A stretch of DNA of 64,000 nt from Nocardioides limicola (GCF_016827675.1 NZ_JAERJA010000006.1:124001-188000), one strand, 5' to 3'. Counted from the stretch's first letter, positions 1-10,619 are shown. A program made the numbers and translations. Notes: generated by a model not told the origin, from the sequence alone.

Positions 1-431
1 CGCGCCGACAGCGACTCCACGGGCAGCATGATCGGGATCACGGTGACCTCGGCACCGATCCGGAACGCGGCCATCAGGGTCGCCACCGACTCGGGCAGCC
101 ACCCGACGTGCAGCGCGATCCGGTCGCCCCGGACGATGCCGAGCTCACGCAGACCGGCGGCGACCCGGCACGATTCGCGATGAAGTTCCCGATAGGTCCA
201 CGATCGGCGATCGCCCGGCTCGCCCTCCCAGTGGAACGCGACCCGGTCGCCCATCAGTGGCAGGTGTCGATCGGTGCAGTTGGCGGCGAGGTTGAGCTCC
301 CCGCCGACGAACCAGTCGTGGAACGGGGGGTTCTCGGCGAAGAGCGTGTGGAACGGCGTCGTCCAGGTGAGCTGGTCGGCCTCGGCGCGCCAGTCCTCGA
401 TGGCGTCGTGGGGGCTGCTGGCTTCAGGCAT
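1..431 (-). CDS. AMP-dependent acyl-CoA synthetase, N-terminal part (cut by window edge)
   Basis: Only the first 143 codons lie in the window; the frame is open to base 1. The N-terminus carries the acetyl-CoA-synthetase-type cap (FHDWFVGGELNLAANC, then a DRH triplet), followed by the start of the adenylating domain (SWTYRELHRES, GIVRGDRIALH). This family activates a short carboxylic acid to its CoA thioester through an acyl-AMP. The ATG at 431 lies 8 bp inside the end of the IclR gene, so the two are probably translationally coupled. The P-loop and C-terminal lid lie outside the window, so the substrate (acetate, propionate or other) cannot be judged. Confidence 0.85.
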   Translation of the reverse strand, partial: MPEASSPHDAIEDWRAEADQLTWTTPFHTLFAENPPFHDWFVGGELNLAANCTDRHLPLMGDRVAFHWEGEPGDRRSWTYRELHRESCRVAAGLRELGIVRGDRIALHVGWLPESVATLMAAFRIGAEVTVIPIMLPVESLSA

Positions 432-1179
432 TGCCGAGCGTCCTTCCGACCGCGGTGGCCGTGCGCTTGAGCTGGTTGAGCGCCTGCTCGGCCCGTTCGG
501 GCTGGTGCGCGGGGAAGGATGCGGCCAGGGCTGCGCGGGCCTCGCCGTGCGAGTCGATGACCGCGACGGCGGCCTCGATGACCGGGGCCGGGCCGTCGTC
601 GGTGATCAGCGAGTCGGTGCCGCGCCACTGGGCACGCAGTCTGTCGGGAGACTCGGGGACCGGACCGGCATGGGTGTCGAGGCAGCGCTGCCAGGAGGCA
701 TCGTCGGAGCGGGCGATCAGGAGTCGTCCCGCCGCCGTGTCGAGCGCGTTCGCCAGCCGGTGGCTCTCCCGGTAGGGCCCGCCGTCGCGGCCGTCCACGC
801 GGTCGACGTACACGACGCTCTCGCGAACCACGAGCGCCACCGTGACCGTCGCGTCCAGCGCGTCGCGGAGATCGATGAGGTAGGGGGCCAGGGCGGAGAG
901 GACCGGCAGTCGGCCCAGGTAGCGCTGCGAGAGCCGCACCACCTCGGGTCCGAGGCTGTAGCGAGAGGTGCGCGAGTCCTGGTGGACGATCTGCGCCTGC
1001 ACCAGGGAGCGCAAGAGTCGGTGTGCGGTGGGCACGGCCAGGCCGGACCGCTCCGCGAGGTCGGTCAGTTGCTGGTACGCCGGCCCGTCGCTGAGCAGGT
1101 CCAGCAGCAGCACCGCGTTGCGCACGGTGCCGAGGGTCCCCCGCGCGGCTGTCGACTGGCCATCGGCTGCTTCGGACAT
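424..1179 (-). CDS. IclR family transcriptional regulator
   Basis: 251 aa, normal length for the family. Residues about 20-75 form the winged helix-turn-helix (NAVLLLDLLSDGPAY, then SGLAVPTAHRLLRSLVQAQI); the rest matches the IclR effector domain with a small-ligand pocket (YVDRVDGRDG; LANALDTAAGRLLIA). IclR proteins usually sense a catabolic substrate and control a neighbouring operon. It is the first gene of a leftward unit with the acyl-CoA synthetase and is divergent from the liv-type transporter operon across about 165 bp, so it is the obvious candidate regulator of both. That role is inferred from position. Confidence 0.9.
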   Translation of the reverse strand: MSEAADGQSTAARGTLGTVRNAVLLLDLLSDGPAYQQLTDLAERSGLAVPTAHRLLRSLVQAQIVHQDSRTSRYSLGPEVVRLSQRYLGRLPVLSALAPYLIDLRDALDATVTVALVVRESVVYVDRVDGRDGGPYRESHRLANALDTAAGRLLIARSDDASWQRCLDTHAGPVPESPDRLRAQWRGTDSLITDDGPAPVIEAAVAVIDSHGEARAALAASFPAHQPERAEQALNQLKRTATAVGRTLGNA

Positions 1180-1345
1180 GAGCGCCGCAACCCCCTTTCG
1201 GATATCAGGAGGCCCAACCTATCAGTGAAGTTGGCTTCGGGTGGGCGAAAGAATCTTCCAGCAAAAGCATTGCACTTCCACATACTGAAATTGTAAGGTG
1301 CGTCACACGGTGTCCGTCTGGGCCACCGAGGAAGGAAGAAGCCGG

Positions 1346-2188
1346 GTGCTGACCAGGGCCTATCAGTTCGACCTGAACTCGAGCGGTGTCGCGGCGGGCG
1401 AGCCACTGCTGGACGTGTCGGGCGTGTCACTGCGATTCGGTGGCATCAGGGCGCTCTCCGACGTCTCGTTCCGGATGCGGCAGGGCGACATCCATGCGGT
1501 GATCGGACCCAACGGCGCGGGCAAGTCGAGCATGCTCAACTGCGTGAGTGGGCTCTACCGGCCCCAGGAGGGCCGGATCCAGCTGCACACGGTGCGCGAC
1601 GGCGAGGTGGGCAGCACCGACCTGGTGACCCGCAAGCCGCACCAGATCGCCCGGCTCGGTGTGGCCCGGTCCTTCCAGAACATCGAGCTCTTCGGCCACC
1701 TCTCCGTGCTGGAGAACCTGATGCTCGGCCGGCACATCCACATGAAGCACCGGGTGCTGGCCGGGATGGTCTGGTTCGGCCCGGCCCGGCGGCAGGAGTT
1801 CGCCCACCGCGAGTTCGTCGAGGAGGTCATCGACCTGCTGCAGCTGCAGGCGCATCGACATGCGCCGGTGGGGGCGCTGGCCTACGGCATCCAGAAGCGG
1901 GTCGAGTTCGGACGCGCCCTCTGCATCGAGCCCTCGCTGCTGCTCCTCGACGAGCCGATGGCCGGCATGAACGCCGAGGAGAAGGAGGACATGGCCCGTT
2001 TCGTCCTCGACGTCAACGAGCTGAGGGGCGTGTCCGTGCTCATCATCGAGCACGACATGTCCGTGATCATGGACATCTCCAGCCACATCACCGTGCTCGA
2101 CTTCGGGAAGGTGATCGGCGACGGCACCCCGACCGAGATCGCCCAGAACGACGACGTGATCCGCGCCTACCTGGGGGACGACGAGTGA
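1346..2188 (+). CDS. livG: Branched-chain amino acid type ABC transporter ATP-binding protein (LivG family)
   Basis: Cytoplasmic ATPase of a HAAT-family importer. Walker A GPNGAGKS is near residue 54, Walker B LLLLDEPMAGM near 198, and the H-loop histidine is in IIEHDMSV. The signature region reads AYGIQKRVEFGRAL instead of LSGGQ, as in other LivG-type proteins. An upstream in-frame GTG at 1298 exists, but the GTG at 1346 is preferred because a purine-rich GAGGAAGGAAGA lies just upstream and the alignable domain begins soon after. The stop overlaps the next start as GTGA. It is the first gene of a seven-gene operon that also contains the second ATPase (LivF) at the far end. Confidence 0.9.
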   Translation: MLTRAYQFDLNSSGVAAGEPLLDVSGVSLRFGGIRALSDVSFRMRQGDIHAVIGPNGAGKSSMLNCVSGLYRPQEGRIQLHTVRDGEVGSTDLVTRKPHQIARLGVARSFQNIELFGHLSVLENLMLGRHIHMKHRVLAGMVWFGPARRQEFAHREFVEEVIDLLQLQAHRHAPVGALAYGIQKRVEFGRALCIEPSLLLLDEPMAGMNAEEKEDMARFVLDVNELRGVSVLIIEHDMSVIMDISSHITVLDFGKVIGDGTPTEIAQNDDVIRAYLGDDE

Positions 2189-4134
2189 ACGCGCCGTACG
2201 AGACCACCTTCCCGCGCCTGCTGGACAAGCAGGTCGCCGCCAATCCCACCCGGATCGCGATGCAGGAGAAGCGCTACGGCATCTGGCTGCCGATCACCTG
2301 GGAGCAGTACGCCGACCAGGTACGCGCGACCGCGCACGGCCTGGCCTCGCTGGGGGTGCGGCGCGGTGACATCGTCGCCGTACTGGGCGACAACCGGCCC
2401 GAGTGGATCGTCACCGAACTGGCTGCCCAGTCGATCGGCGCCGCGGTGGTGGGCATCTACCCGACCAGCCTCGACGACGAGATCGTCCACATCCTGCAGA
2501 TGAGCAGCGCCGACGTCGTGGTGGCCGAGGACCAGGAACAGGTCGACAAGCTGATCAAGGTCCGGGACCAGCTCGACCGGCAGCCGACGGTGGTCTACTA
2601 CGACCCGCACGGTCTGGAGACCTACCACCACGACTGGCTGATGGAGTTCGTCGACCTCGAGCGTCGCGGCCGGGCCTGGGGTCAGGACAAGCCCTCGTGG
2701 TACGACGAGCAGGTCGCCGCGGGTCATCACGACGACGTGGCCGTGGTCTGCACCACCTCGGGCACCACCTCGCTGCCCAAGCTGGCCAGGCTCAGTCACG
2801 CCAACCTGCTGACGATGGCGACCCACCTGACCGAACTCGACGTCCTGGGGCCCAAGGACCGGTTCGTCTCGTTCCTGCCGCTGGCCTGGATCGGTGAGCA
2901 GATGACCGCGGTGGCCTGCGGCCTGCTGCGCGGACTCACGCTCTCCTTCCCCGAGTCGGCCGAGACCCAGCGCCTCGACCTGCGCGAGATCGGTCCGAGC
3001 GTGATGTTCAGCCCGCCACGGATCTGGGAGTCGATGCTCTCCGACGTCCAGGTGCGGATCGACGAGGCGGGCTGGCTCAAGCGCAAGGTCTTCGGCCTCG
3101 GCTACGGGATCGGCGACCGGATGGCCGAGCGTCGGGTCAACGGCAAGTCGTCGGGCGTGCTCGGGGCCCTGCTGCTGTTCATCGCCAACGTGATCGCACT
3201 GCGCCCGGTGCGGGACCAGCTCGGTCTCACCCGGATCCGCTACGCCTACACCGGCGGCGCCCCGCTGAGCCCTGACGTGTTCCGGTTCTTCCACGCGATC
3301 GGGGTCAACCTCAAGCAGATCTATGGCCAGACCGAGATCTGTGGGATCGCGGTGCTGCACCACAACGACGACGTCCGGTTCCACACCGTCGGGGTGCCGC
3401 TGGCCGGCACCGAGCTGAGGATCGCCGACGACGGGGAGATCCTGCTCCGCTCGCCGTCGGTCTTCGGTGGCTACCTGAACAACGAGGCCGCCACCGCCGA
3501 GGCGAAGACCGACGACGGGTGGCTGCACACCGGCGACGCCGGCTACCTCGAGGACGGGCACCTGGTGGTGATCGACCGTGCCAAGGACGTGCAGACCGCG
3601 CCGGACGGCAGCCTCTTCTCCGCCGCGTTCATCGAGAACAAGATCAAGTTCTCGCCGTACGTGGAGGAGGCCGTGATCTTCGGCCGGGACGAGATCACCG
3701 CGATGGTGGTCATCGACCCCGGCACCACCGGCTCCTGGGCCGAACAGAACCGCATCGGCTACACCACCTACACGGATCTGGCCGCCAACCCGGCGGTGGG
3801 CGAACTGCTGCGCGCCGAGGTGCACCGGGCCAATCAGGACCTTCCCGAAGCCATCCGGGTCCGCCGCTTCGCCCTGCTGTTCAAGCAGCTCGACCCTGAC
3901 GACGACGAGATCACCCGCACCCGCAAGGTGCGCCGCTCGGTCATCGACGAGCGGTACGCCGAGCTCATCGCCGCCCTGGAGCGCGGCGACGAGGTGGTGA
4001 CCCTGACCAACACGGTGACCTATCAGGACGGCACCAGTGTGGAACGAGAGGTGACGATGCCGGTCCACGACCTGACCAGCTACCAGCCGCCCGCCAACGC
4101 CAAGCCACGACCGGTCTGGAGCAGCCGCGCATGA
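2185..4134 (+). CDS. Long-chain-type AMP-forming acyl-CoA synthetase (FadD15-like)
   Basis: 649 aa, full length for the long-chain acyl-CoA ligase family. The ATP P-loop TSGTTSLPK is near residue 192, the adenine-binding A5 motif YGQTEICG near 380, and the A8 region TGDAGYLEDGHLVVIDRAKD near 450. The usual P-loop TSGTTGxPK has Ser instead of the second Gly. The C-terminal lid has the family's long insertion. It overlaps livG by 4 bp (GTGA) and livH by 4 bp (ATGA), so it is embedded between transporter genes. This suggests the imported compound is an acid that is activated to a CoA thioester on entry. The exact substrate is unknown. Confidence 0.9.
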   Translation: MNAPYETTFPRLLDKQVAANPTRIAMQEKRYGIWLPITWEQYADQVRATAHGLASLGVRRGDIVAVLGDNRPEWIVTELAAQSIGAAVVGIYPTSLDDEIVHILQMSSADVVVAEDQEQVDKLIKVRDQLDRQPTVVYYDPHGLETYHHDWLMEFVDLERRGRAWGQDKPSWYDEQVAAGHHDDVAVVCTTSGTTSLPKLARLSHANLLTMATHLTELDVLGPKDRFVSFLPLAWIGEQMTAVACGLLRGLTLSFPESAETQRLDLREIGPSVMFSPPRIWESMLSDVQVRIDEAGWLKRKVFGLGYGIGDRMAERRVNGKSSGVLGALLLFIANVIALRPVRDQLGLTRIRYAYTGGAPLSPDVFRFFHAIGVNLKQIYGQTEICGIAVLHHNDDVRFHTVGVPLAGTELRIADDGEILLRSPSVFGGYLNNEAATAEAKTDDGWLHTGDAGYLEDGHLVVIDRAKDVQTAPDGSLFSAAFIENKIKFSPYVEEAVIFGRDEITAMVVIDPGTTGSWAEQNRIGYTTYTDLAANPAVGELLRAEVHRANQDLPEAIRVRRFALLFKQLDPDDDEITRTRKVRRSVIDERYAELIAALERGDEVVTLTNTVTYQDGTSVEREVTMPVHDLTSYQPPANAKPRPVWSSRA

Positions 4135-5003
4135 GTGACTTCGTGACCTTCACCCTCTACGGCCTCTCCGACGGCGCGATCCTCGCGCTCGCCGCGCTGG
4201 GCTTCGTGCTGATCTTCAAGGCGACAGGTGTGATCAACTTCGCCCAGGGCGAGTTGCTGCTGATCGGCGCCTTCACCGTCTACACGTTCTTCGTGATCTT
4301 CCAGATGCCGTTCGTGGTCGCCACCCTGCTGGGGGTGGTCGTCGCAGTGGCGCTCGGTGTGGTGGTGGAACGACTCGTGCTGCGGCCACTGGTCGGGGAG
4401 AACCCGATCAGCGTGATCATGGTGACCATCGGCCTGGCGTCGGTGCTCAAGGGCGCGGTCACCCTCTTCTTCGGCGTCCAGCCGCAGCGCCAGCCCAAGA
4501 TCCTGCCCTCGGGGAGCCTGGAGTTCGCCGGGGCCCGGCTGCCGCTGGACCGCGTGTCCGCGATCGTCATCGCCGCGGTCGTGCTGCTGGCCTTCACCGT
4601 CTTCTTCCGGTACAGCCGCCACGGCATCGCAATGCGTGCGGTGGCCGACGACCAGCAGGCCTCGCTGACCGTCGGGATCTCGGTGCGCCGGGCGTTCGCG
4701 CTGGCGTGGGCGCTGGCCGCGGTGAGTGCGCTGATAGGTGGCGTGCTGCTGGGTGACATCGAAGCGGTGAGCCCCAGCCTGACCGCCTTCGGGTTGCTGG
4801 TGTTCCCGGTGGTGATCCTCGGTGGTCTCGACTCGGTCCCCGGCACCATCGTCGGCGGGCTGATCGTGGGCCTGACCAAGAACTACATCAACGGCTTCTG
4901 GGACGGCAGCTATGCCGAGGTCGGTCCCTACGTGCTGTTGCTGCTCATCCTGCTGGTGAGGCCGTACGGCCTCTTCGGCCAAACCCGGATCGAGAGGGTC
5001 TGA
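4131..5003 (+). CDS. livH: Branched-chain amino acid type ABC transporter permease (LivH family)
   Basis: 290 aa integral membrane permease with about eight hydrophobic segments. LivH hallmarks include ALGFVLIFKATGVINFAQGE near the N-terminus, RHGIAMRAVADD in the cytoplasmic coupling loop, and the C-terminal GGLDSVPGTIVGGLIVGL. It pairs with the following LivM to form the heterodimeric channel. The ATG overlaps the synthetase stop as ATGA, indicating translational coupling. Confidence 0.93.
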   Translation: MSDFVTFTLYGLSDGAILALAALGFVLIFKATGVINFAQGELLLIGAFTVYTFFVIFQMPFVVATLLGVVVAVALGVVVERLVLRPLVGENPISVIMVTIGLASVLKGAVTLFFGVQPQRQPKILPSGSLEFAGARLPLDRVSAIVIAAVVLLAFTVFFRYSRHGIAMRAVADDQQASLTVGISVRRAFALAWALAAVSALIGGVLLGDIEAVSPSLTAFGLLVFPVVILGGLDSVPGTIVGGLIVGLTKNYINGFWDGSYAEVGPYVLLLLILLVRPYGLFGQTRIERV

Positions 5004-5006
5004 GCC

Positions 5007-6080
5007 ATGGCCGCGTCATCGACTGGCACCTACTTCACCAGCTACCGCGCCGAGTCCGCCCTGCGCCGGACCAAGGCCGAATGGGCGCGGCTGGCGCTGA
5101 TCGCCGGCTTCCTGCTCGCGTTGCCGAGCCTGGCGACCGGCCCGCTGCATCAGGTGCTCGAACTGCATGTGATCAACATGGTCCTGATCGTGGTGATCGG
5201 GGCTGTCGGGTTGAACATCCTGATCGGCTACACCGGCCAGATCTCCCTGGGCCACGGCGGCTTCCTGTGTGTGGGGGCCTTCACCGCCGGCGTGTTCTAT
5301 CAACGCTTCGACCTGCCCGCGCCCGTCGGCATCTTCGCCGCGGTCGTCTTCACCGCCGCCCTGGGCGCCTTCTTCGGGTTGCCAGCGCTGCGACTCAAGG
5401 GTCTCTACCTGGCGATCGCCACGCTGGCCAGCCAGACGGTGATCATCTTCGTGGCCAGTCAGTGGTCCTGGCTGCACGACCAGGGCGAGACCATGAACCT
5501 CAGCCGGCTCCGGATCGGCGGGTTCGAGATCGCCGCGCGTGGGGCCGGCCACTGGCAGTGGTACTGGATCCTGCTCGTCTTCGCGGTGCTCTCGGTCTAT
5601 GCGGGACGGAACCTGGTCCGGAGTTCGGTGGGGCGCTCGTTCATGGCGGTGCGCGACCAGGACATCGCCGCGGCCGCGATCGGTGTCAACGTCACCCGCG
5701 CCAAGGTCACCTCCTTCGCCGTCTCGTCAGGGTTCGCCGGTCTCGCCGGCGCGCTGTGGGCGCATTATCGCGGCAACGCGACGCCGGAGACCTTCGTGCT
5801 GGAGACCTCGATCCTCTTCGTCGCAATGGTGATCGTCGGCGGCCTGGGCAGCATCGCCGGTGCGGTGTACGGCGCCGCGTTCATGTGGATGGTCCCGGAG
5901 TTGATCACCAAGGCCCTGCTCAACGTCGGCGGTTCGGAGTGGACCAGCCGGGTCCCGCACCTGGAGATGATCTTCTTCGGCCTGCTGATCATGTTGTTCC
6001 TGATCTTCGAGCCCCGCGGGCTGGATCGCATCTGGCAGCGCACCAAGGACTACTTCCGCTTCTGGCCGTTCCGCTACTGA
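5007..6080 (+). CDS. livM: Branched-chain amino acid type ABC transporter permease (LivM family)
   Basis: 357 aa, slightly longer than typical because of a roughly 30-residue soluble N-terminal extension before the first membrane segment. Family signatures are VGLNILIGYTGQISLGHGGF, SFMAVRDQDIAAAAIGV (coupling helix) and the C-terminal IVGGLGSIAGAVYGAAF, with a terminal FEPRGL. It follows livH by 3 bp and completes the membrane part of the importer. Confidence 0.93.
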   Translation: MAASSTGTYFTSYRAESALRRTKAEWARLALIAGFLLALPSLATGPLHQVLELHVINMVLIVVIGAVGLNILIGYTGQISLGHGGFLCVGAFTAGVFYQRFDLPAPVGIFAAVVFTAALGAFFGLPALRLKGLYLAIATLASQTVIIFVASQWSWLHDQGETMNLSRLRIGGFEIAARGAGHWQWYWILLVFAVLSVYAGRNLVRSSVGRSFMAVRDQDIAAAAIGVNVTRAKVTSFAVSSGFAGLAGALWAHYRGNATPETFVLETSILFVAMVIVGGLGSIAGAVYGAAFMWMVPELITKALLNVGGSEWTSRVPHLEMIFFGLLIMLFLIFEPRGLDRIWQRTKDYFRFWPFRY

Positions 6081-6153
6081 CCCGCGGGCGGTCACCGCCA
6101 CCCATCAACGCCGTTCCATCAAGAACCGTGTCCAACAGATAAGGGAGAGACAC

Positions 6154-7331
6154 ATGAAGATCCGATCCGCGGCAGCTGCGAGCCTCGCGCTGGCGCTCGC
6201 CCTGAGTGCATGCGCCCCCAGCGATGACGCCGCCGACGACGACGGCCCGATCACCGTTGGGCTGATCGCCGACCTCAGCGGAGCCACCGCCGACGTGGGT
6301 ACGCCGTACCACAACGGCATGCTGGGCTACATCGACTGGCTCAATGACCAAGGCGGCATCGACGGACGCCAGATCCGGGCGCTGGCCGAGGACTACGCCT
6401 ACATCCCCGACAACGCGGTGACGCTCTACGACCGGTTCATCCGGGAAGGCGCGGTGGCCATCCAGGGGTGGGGCACCGGCGACACCAACATCCTGGCCGA
6501 GCGGATCAACGACGACGAGATCCCCTTCATGTCCGCCTCCTACGACGAGACGCTGGTCGACCCGTCGACCCGGCCGTACAACTTCGTCGTCGCGCCGACG
6601 TACTCCGACCAGATGCGGGTCGCGCTCAACTGGATCGCCGAGGACGCCGGCGGCGAGGCAGGGGTCGCGGTCTTCCACCACGACTCGGCCTTCGGCCAGG
6701 CGCCCCTCGCGGACGGTGCGGCGTGGGTGGAGGAGCAGGGCCTCGACCTGAGCCTGACCAACTTCCCGATGCCCGGCGACGGCAACATGGTCGGCCTGCT
6801 GCGGCGCGCCCACAACCAGAACAAGACGTACGTCGTCATCCAGAACGTCTCCACCCCGGCCGCGAACGTCGCACGTGACCTGGCCGATCAGGGCCTGGAC
6901 ATGACGATCGTCTGCCTCAACTGGTGCGGCGACGAGATCTTCATCGACACCGCCGGCCCGGCCGCGGCCGAGGGGCACGTCTTCGTCCAGCCCTTCACCC
7001 CGCCGCAGGCCGACGTGCCCGGCCTGGCCGACGTCGCCGAGTACCTCGACGGCCGCGGTCAGACCCTGGAGGATGTCGGCCTGCACTACGCCCAGGGCTG
7101 GTACACCATGCACGTGATGGCCGAGGGCATCCGTCGGGCACTCGACGGTGGCTCGCTCAGCGGCGAAGCGATCAAGGAGGCCCTGGAGAGCGCACCGATC
7201 GAGACCGGCGGCGTCGTCGGCGGTGGCACCGTCTCCTTCAGCCCGGACTCTCACCGCGGCTCCTCCGGCACCGGCATCTACCGGGTCGAGAACGGCGAGA
7301 TGACCGTCGTCGAGTTGGGCGTGACCCCGTA

Positions 7332-7332
<1 letters not shown>
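6154..7332 (+). CDS. livK: ABC transporter substrate-binding lipoprotein (LivK family)
   Basis: 392 aa extracytoplasmic solute receptor. It has a lipoprotein signal (basic start, hydrophobic stretch, lipobox LSAC near residue 20) and then a type I periplasmic-binding fold of the HAAT kind: ITVGLIADLSGATADVG, DWLNDQGGIDGRQI, GWGTGDTNILAE, and YAQGWYTMHVMAEGI near the end. A purine-rich AAGGGAGAG precedes the ATG. It is followed immediately by livF (TAATG overlap). The ligand cannot be read from sequence. Two CoA ligases in the operon argue for an organic acid rather than an amino acid. Confidence 0.92.
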
Positions 7333-8171
<839 letters not shown>

Positions 8172-8178
8172 GGAGCCG

Positions 8179-9396
8179 ATGATGAACTCGGGTGAACAGT
8201 TGGCCGACAGGGTGGCCGCCTACCGGGCCCGGCAACTGCCGCGCGCGGCGGCGGTGACCCGGATGGGTCGGGCACCGGCGCTGGATCGGCGATTGCAGGC
8301 GGCCGGACTGGCCACCGCGGCGGCGACCACCGCGGATGCCTTCGAGGCGATCGGCGTGCTCAGCAAGGACGCGTTGCCCGCCCTGCAACAGGAGATCGGG
8401 TACGCCGGCATGGTCGGACCCGACGCCGACGTGGCGCGGGTGTTCGCCTCCCCGGGCCCCATCTATGAGCCGCAGCTCGCCGAGCCCGACCCGTGGCGGT
8501 TCGGGCCGGCGCTGACCGCCTGCGGCATCGGACCCGACGACCTGGTCGTCAACTGCTTCAACTACCACCTCTCGCCGGCGGGGATGATGTTCGACGAGGC
8601 GTCCCGGGGGGTCGGGGCCTCGGTGCTGCCCGCCGGCGTCGGGATGACCGAGATCCAGGCCAAGGCCGTCGCGGACCTGGGGGTCAGCGCCTACATCGGA
8701 CTGCCGTCGTACCTGAAACTGCTCATCGACACCTTCGCGGAGGCCCACCCGCCGTCCGCCTGGCGGATCGACAAGGCGCTGGTCACCGCCGAGCCGCTGC
8801 CGACCGAACTGCGGGCGGTGCTGCGGGAGCGGGTGTCGACCGTGCTGATGGCCTATGGCACTGCCGAGGCCGGCCTGATCGGCTTCGAGACCGAGCCCGA
8901 GGCAGGCCTGCGGCTGGACGAAGAGGTCTATGTCGAGATCTGCGATCCCGACGACGGCAGGCCGGTTCCGGCCGGGGACCTCGGTGAGGTCGTGGTCACC
9001 CTGCTCGCCGACAACGCCTATCCGCTGGTGCGGTTCGGCACCGGGGACGTGTCGCGGTGGGTGCCCTACGGCAGCGGCGAGGTCCGGCTGGCCGGGGTGC
9101 TCGGGCGGGTCGGTGCCGCCATCAAGGTGCGCGGCATGTTCGTTCACCCGCATCAGGCCGCCTCTGTGCGCCACGGGCTGACGGACGTCGGGGTGAGCGG
9201 CGGACGCTTCGTGGTCGAGACCGACCACGGCAAGGACCGATTCGTGTTCGAAGCGTCCCTGGCCGAAGGCACCGACGAAGCAGCTGCCGTCGCGGCCGCC
9301 GAGGCACGCTGCCGGGGAGAGCTGCGGATCCGACCAGAGGTCCGGATCGTGGGTGCGGTGCCCGACGGGCCGGTACTGGTGGACCTGCGGGGGTGA
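8179..9396 (+). CDS. Phenylacetate-CoA ligase family protein (PaaK-like), degenerate P-loop
   Basis: 405 aa, a little shorter than PaaK (about 430). C-terminal family features are clear: LPSYLKLLIDTF, the A5-like MAYGTAEAGLIGFE, NAYPLVRFGTGDVSRW, and GRVGAAIKVRGMFVHPHQ. The usual serine/threonine-rich ATP loop (SSGTTG) is replaced by FASPGPIYEP near residue 94. It may therefore be an atypical ligase or have another activity. It is the last gene of the liv operon, 7 bp after livF, and probably handles the imported acid. ATGATG gives two adjacent possible starts. Confidence 0.82.
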   Translation: MMNSGEQLADRVAAYRARQLPRAAAVTRMGRAPALDRRLQAAGLATAAATTADAFEAIGVLSKDALPALQQEIGYAGMVGPDADVARVFASPGPIYEPQLAEPDPWRFGPALTACGIGPDDLVVNCFNYHLSPAGMMFDEASRGVGASVLPAGVGMTEIQAKAVADLGVSAYIGLPSYLKLLIDTFAEAHPPSAWRIDKALVTAEPLPTELRAVLRERVSTVLMAYGTAEAGLIGFETEPEAGLRLDEEVYVEICDPDDGRPVPAGDLGEVVVTLLADNAYPLVRFGTGDVSRWVPYGSGEVRLAGVLGRVGAAIKVRGMFVHPHQAASVRHGLTDVGVSGGRFVVETDHGKDRFVFEASLAEGTDEAAAVAAAEARCRGELRIRPEVRIVGAVPDGPVLVDLRG

Positions 9397-9406
9397 GGTC
9401 AGCGGG

Positions 9407-10609
9407 TCACGCGTCGTAGGTGCGCACCCACAGCGTGTGCTCGGAGTCGGCCAGGCGTTGCAGTGACTCGGCCGCGAGCGGGTCGGCCGCATCCGTGACG
9501 ACGTACCCGAGGTCGCCACTGGTGGAGAGGTACTGCGCGCTCACGTTGTCGCCCTGCTTCGCCAGGGACAGGTTCAGCTCCGCGACCACGCCGGGCACGT
9601 TCCGGTGCAGGACGCCGACCCTGGAACCGGACCGCAGCGGCGGTGGCTGCACCTGGGGGAGGTTCACCGACAGTTCGGTGCTGCCCTCGCGGTGGAAGGT
9701 GGCCAGCTTGCGGGAGACGAAGTGGCCGATCTCCTGCTGCGCCTCCTGGGTGGAGCCGCCCACGTGCGGGGTGAGGATCACGTTGTCGAGACCCTGCAGC
9801 ACCGACTCGAACCTGTCGCCCTGGGCCTTCGGTTCGCTGGGGAAGACGTCGATCGCGGCGCCGGCGATGTGGCCGGACTCGATGTGCCGACGCAGGGCGT
9901 GATCGTCGACCACCATGCCCCGTGAGGCGTTGATGAACAGCGACCGCGGCTTCATCCGGGAGAACTGCGCCTCTCCGAACAACCCCGCGTTGCCGGCCCG
10001 GCCGTCCACGTGCAGGCTCACCACGTCCGCCTCGGCGAGCAGGTCGTTCAGGCTGGCCATCGGCTGGGCGTTGCCGTGCGAGAGCCGGTCTGCGGTGTCG
10101 TAGTAGATGACCCGCATGCCGAGCATCTCGGCCAGGGTGGACAGCTGGGTGCCGATGTTGCCGTAGCCGACGATCCCCAGCGTGCGGGCGCGCACCTCGT
10201 GGCTGCCCTGTGCTGACTTGTCCCAGACGCCCGCATGCATCCGCTGGGTCTTCTCGGGGAGCCTGCGCGCCAGCGCGATGATCTCGCCGATCACCAGCTC
10301 GACCACGCTGCGGGTGTTGGAGAAGGGCGCGTTGAAGACACCGATGCCCCGCTCGGTGGCGGCGGCCAGGTCGACCTGATTGGTGCCGATGCAGAAGCAG
10401 CCCACCGCCGCCAGGTCGGTGGCCGCGTCGAGTGCTTCGGCGGTCACGTTGGTGTTGGAGCGGATGCCGAGCAGGGTCACCCCGGGCAGCCGCTCGATGA
10501 GCTCGGCCTGCGACAAGGAGCCGGCGAGCAGCTCGACGTCGTACCCGTGACGCTGGAGGTTCTCGACGGCGACGGGATGGATGTTCTCGGTCAGCAGCGC
10601 CTTCACCAC
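9407..10609 (-). CDS. serA: D-3-phosphoglycerate dehydrogenase
   Basis: 400 aa, the short E. coli-type enzyme with one C-terminal ACT domain. It catalyses the first step of serine synthesis from 3-phosphoglycerate. Recognisable are GCFCIGTNQVDL, NTRSVVELVIGEI, the NAD-binding motif LGIVGYGNIGTQLSTLAE near residue 150, LFINASRGMVVDD, and the catalytic histidine in LTPHVGGSTQEAQ. The ACT region begins near residue 325 (GVLHRNVPGVVAELN). Two GTG codons are adjacent at 10609 and 10606; a TAGGCT hexamer ends 7 nt before the second, so a leaderless start at 10606 is equally possible. It converges on the liv operon. Confidence 0.95.
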   Translation of the reverse strand: MVKALLTENIHPVAVENLQRHGYDVELLAGSLSQAELIERLPGVTLLGIRSNTNVTAEALDAATDLAAVGCFCIGTNQVDLAAATERGIGVFNAPFSNTRSVVELVIGEIIALARRLPEKTQRMHAGVWDKSAQGSHEVRARTLGIVGYGNIGTQLSTLAEMLGMRVIYYDTADRLSHGNAQPMASLNDLLAEADVVSLHVDGRAGNAGLFGEAQFSRMKPRSLFINASRGMVVDDHALRRHIESGHIAGAAIDVFPSEPKAQGDRFESVLQGLDNVILTPHVGGSTQEAQQEIGHFVSRKLATFHREGSTELSVNLPQVQPPPLRSGSRVGVLHRNVPGVVAELNLSLAKQGDNVSAQYLSTSGDLGYVVTDAADPLAAESLQRLADSEHTLWVRTYDA

Positions 10610-10613
10610 AGTG

Positions 10614-10619
10614 AGCCTA
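10614..10619 (-). promoter_or_regulatory. Candidate -10 element for serA
   Basis: TAGGCT on the minus strand lies 7 nt before the second GTG of serA and 4 nt before the first. Similar hexamers precede several other genes here at the same distance, which fits a leaderless transcript. No clear -35 is visible. Confidence 0.4.

Noticed and set aside
1260..1306. Possible IclR operator (GCACTT ... AAGGTGC)
   Set aside because: Arms are imperfect and far apart; not better than chance in this AT-richer gap.
2167..4068. Long open frame on the minus strand opposite the acyl-CoA synthetase
   Set aside because: Antisense frame caused by high GC; no family resemblance, His/Asp/Gly/Arg-rich composition, and the plus-strand gene is unmistakable.
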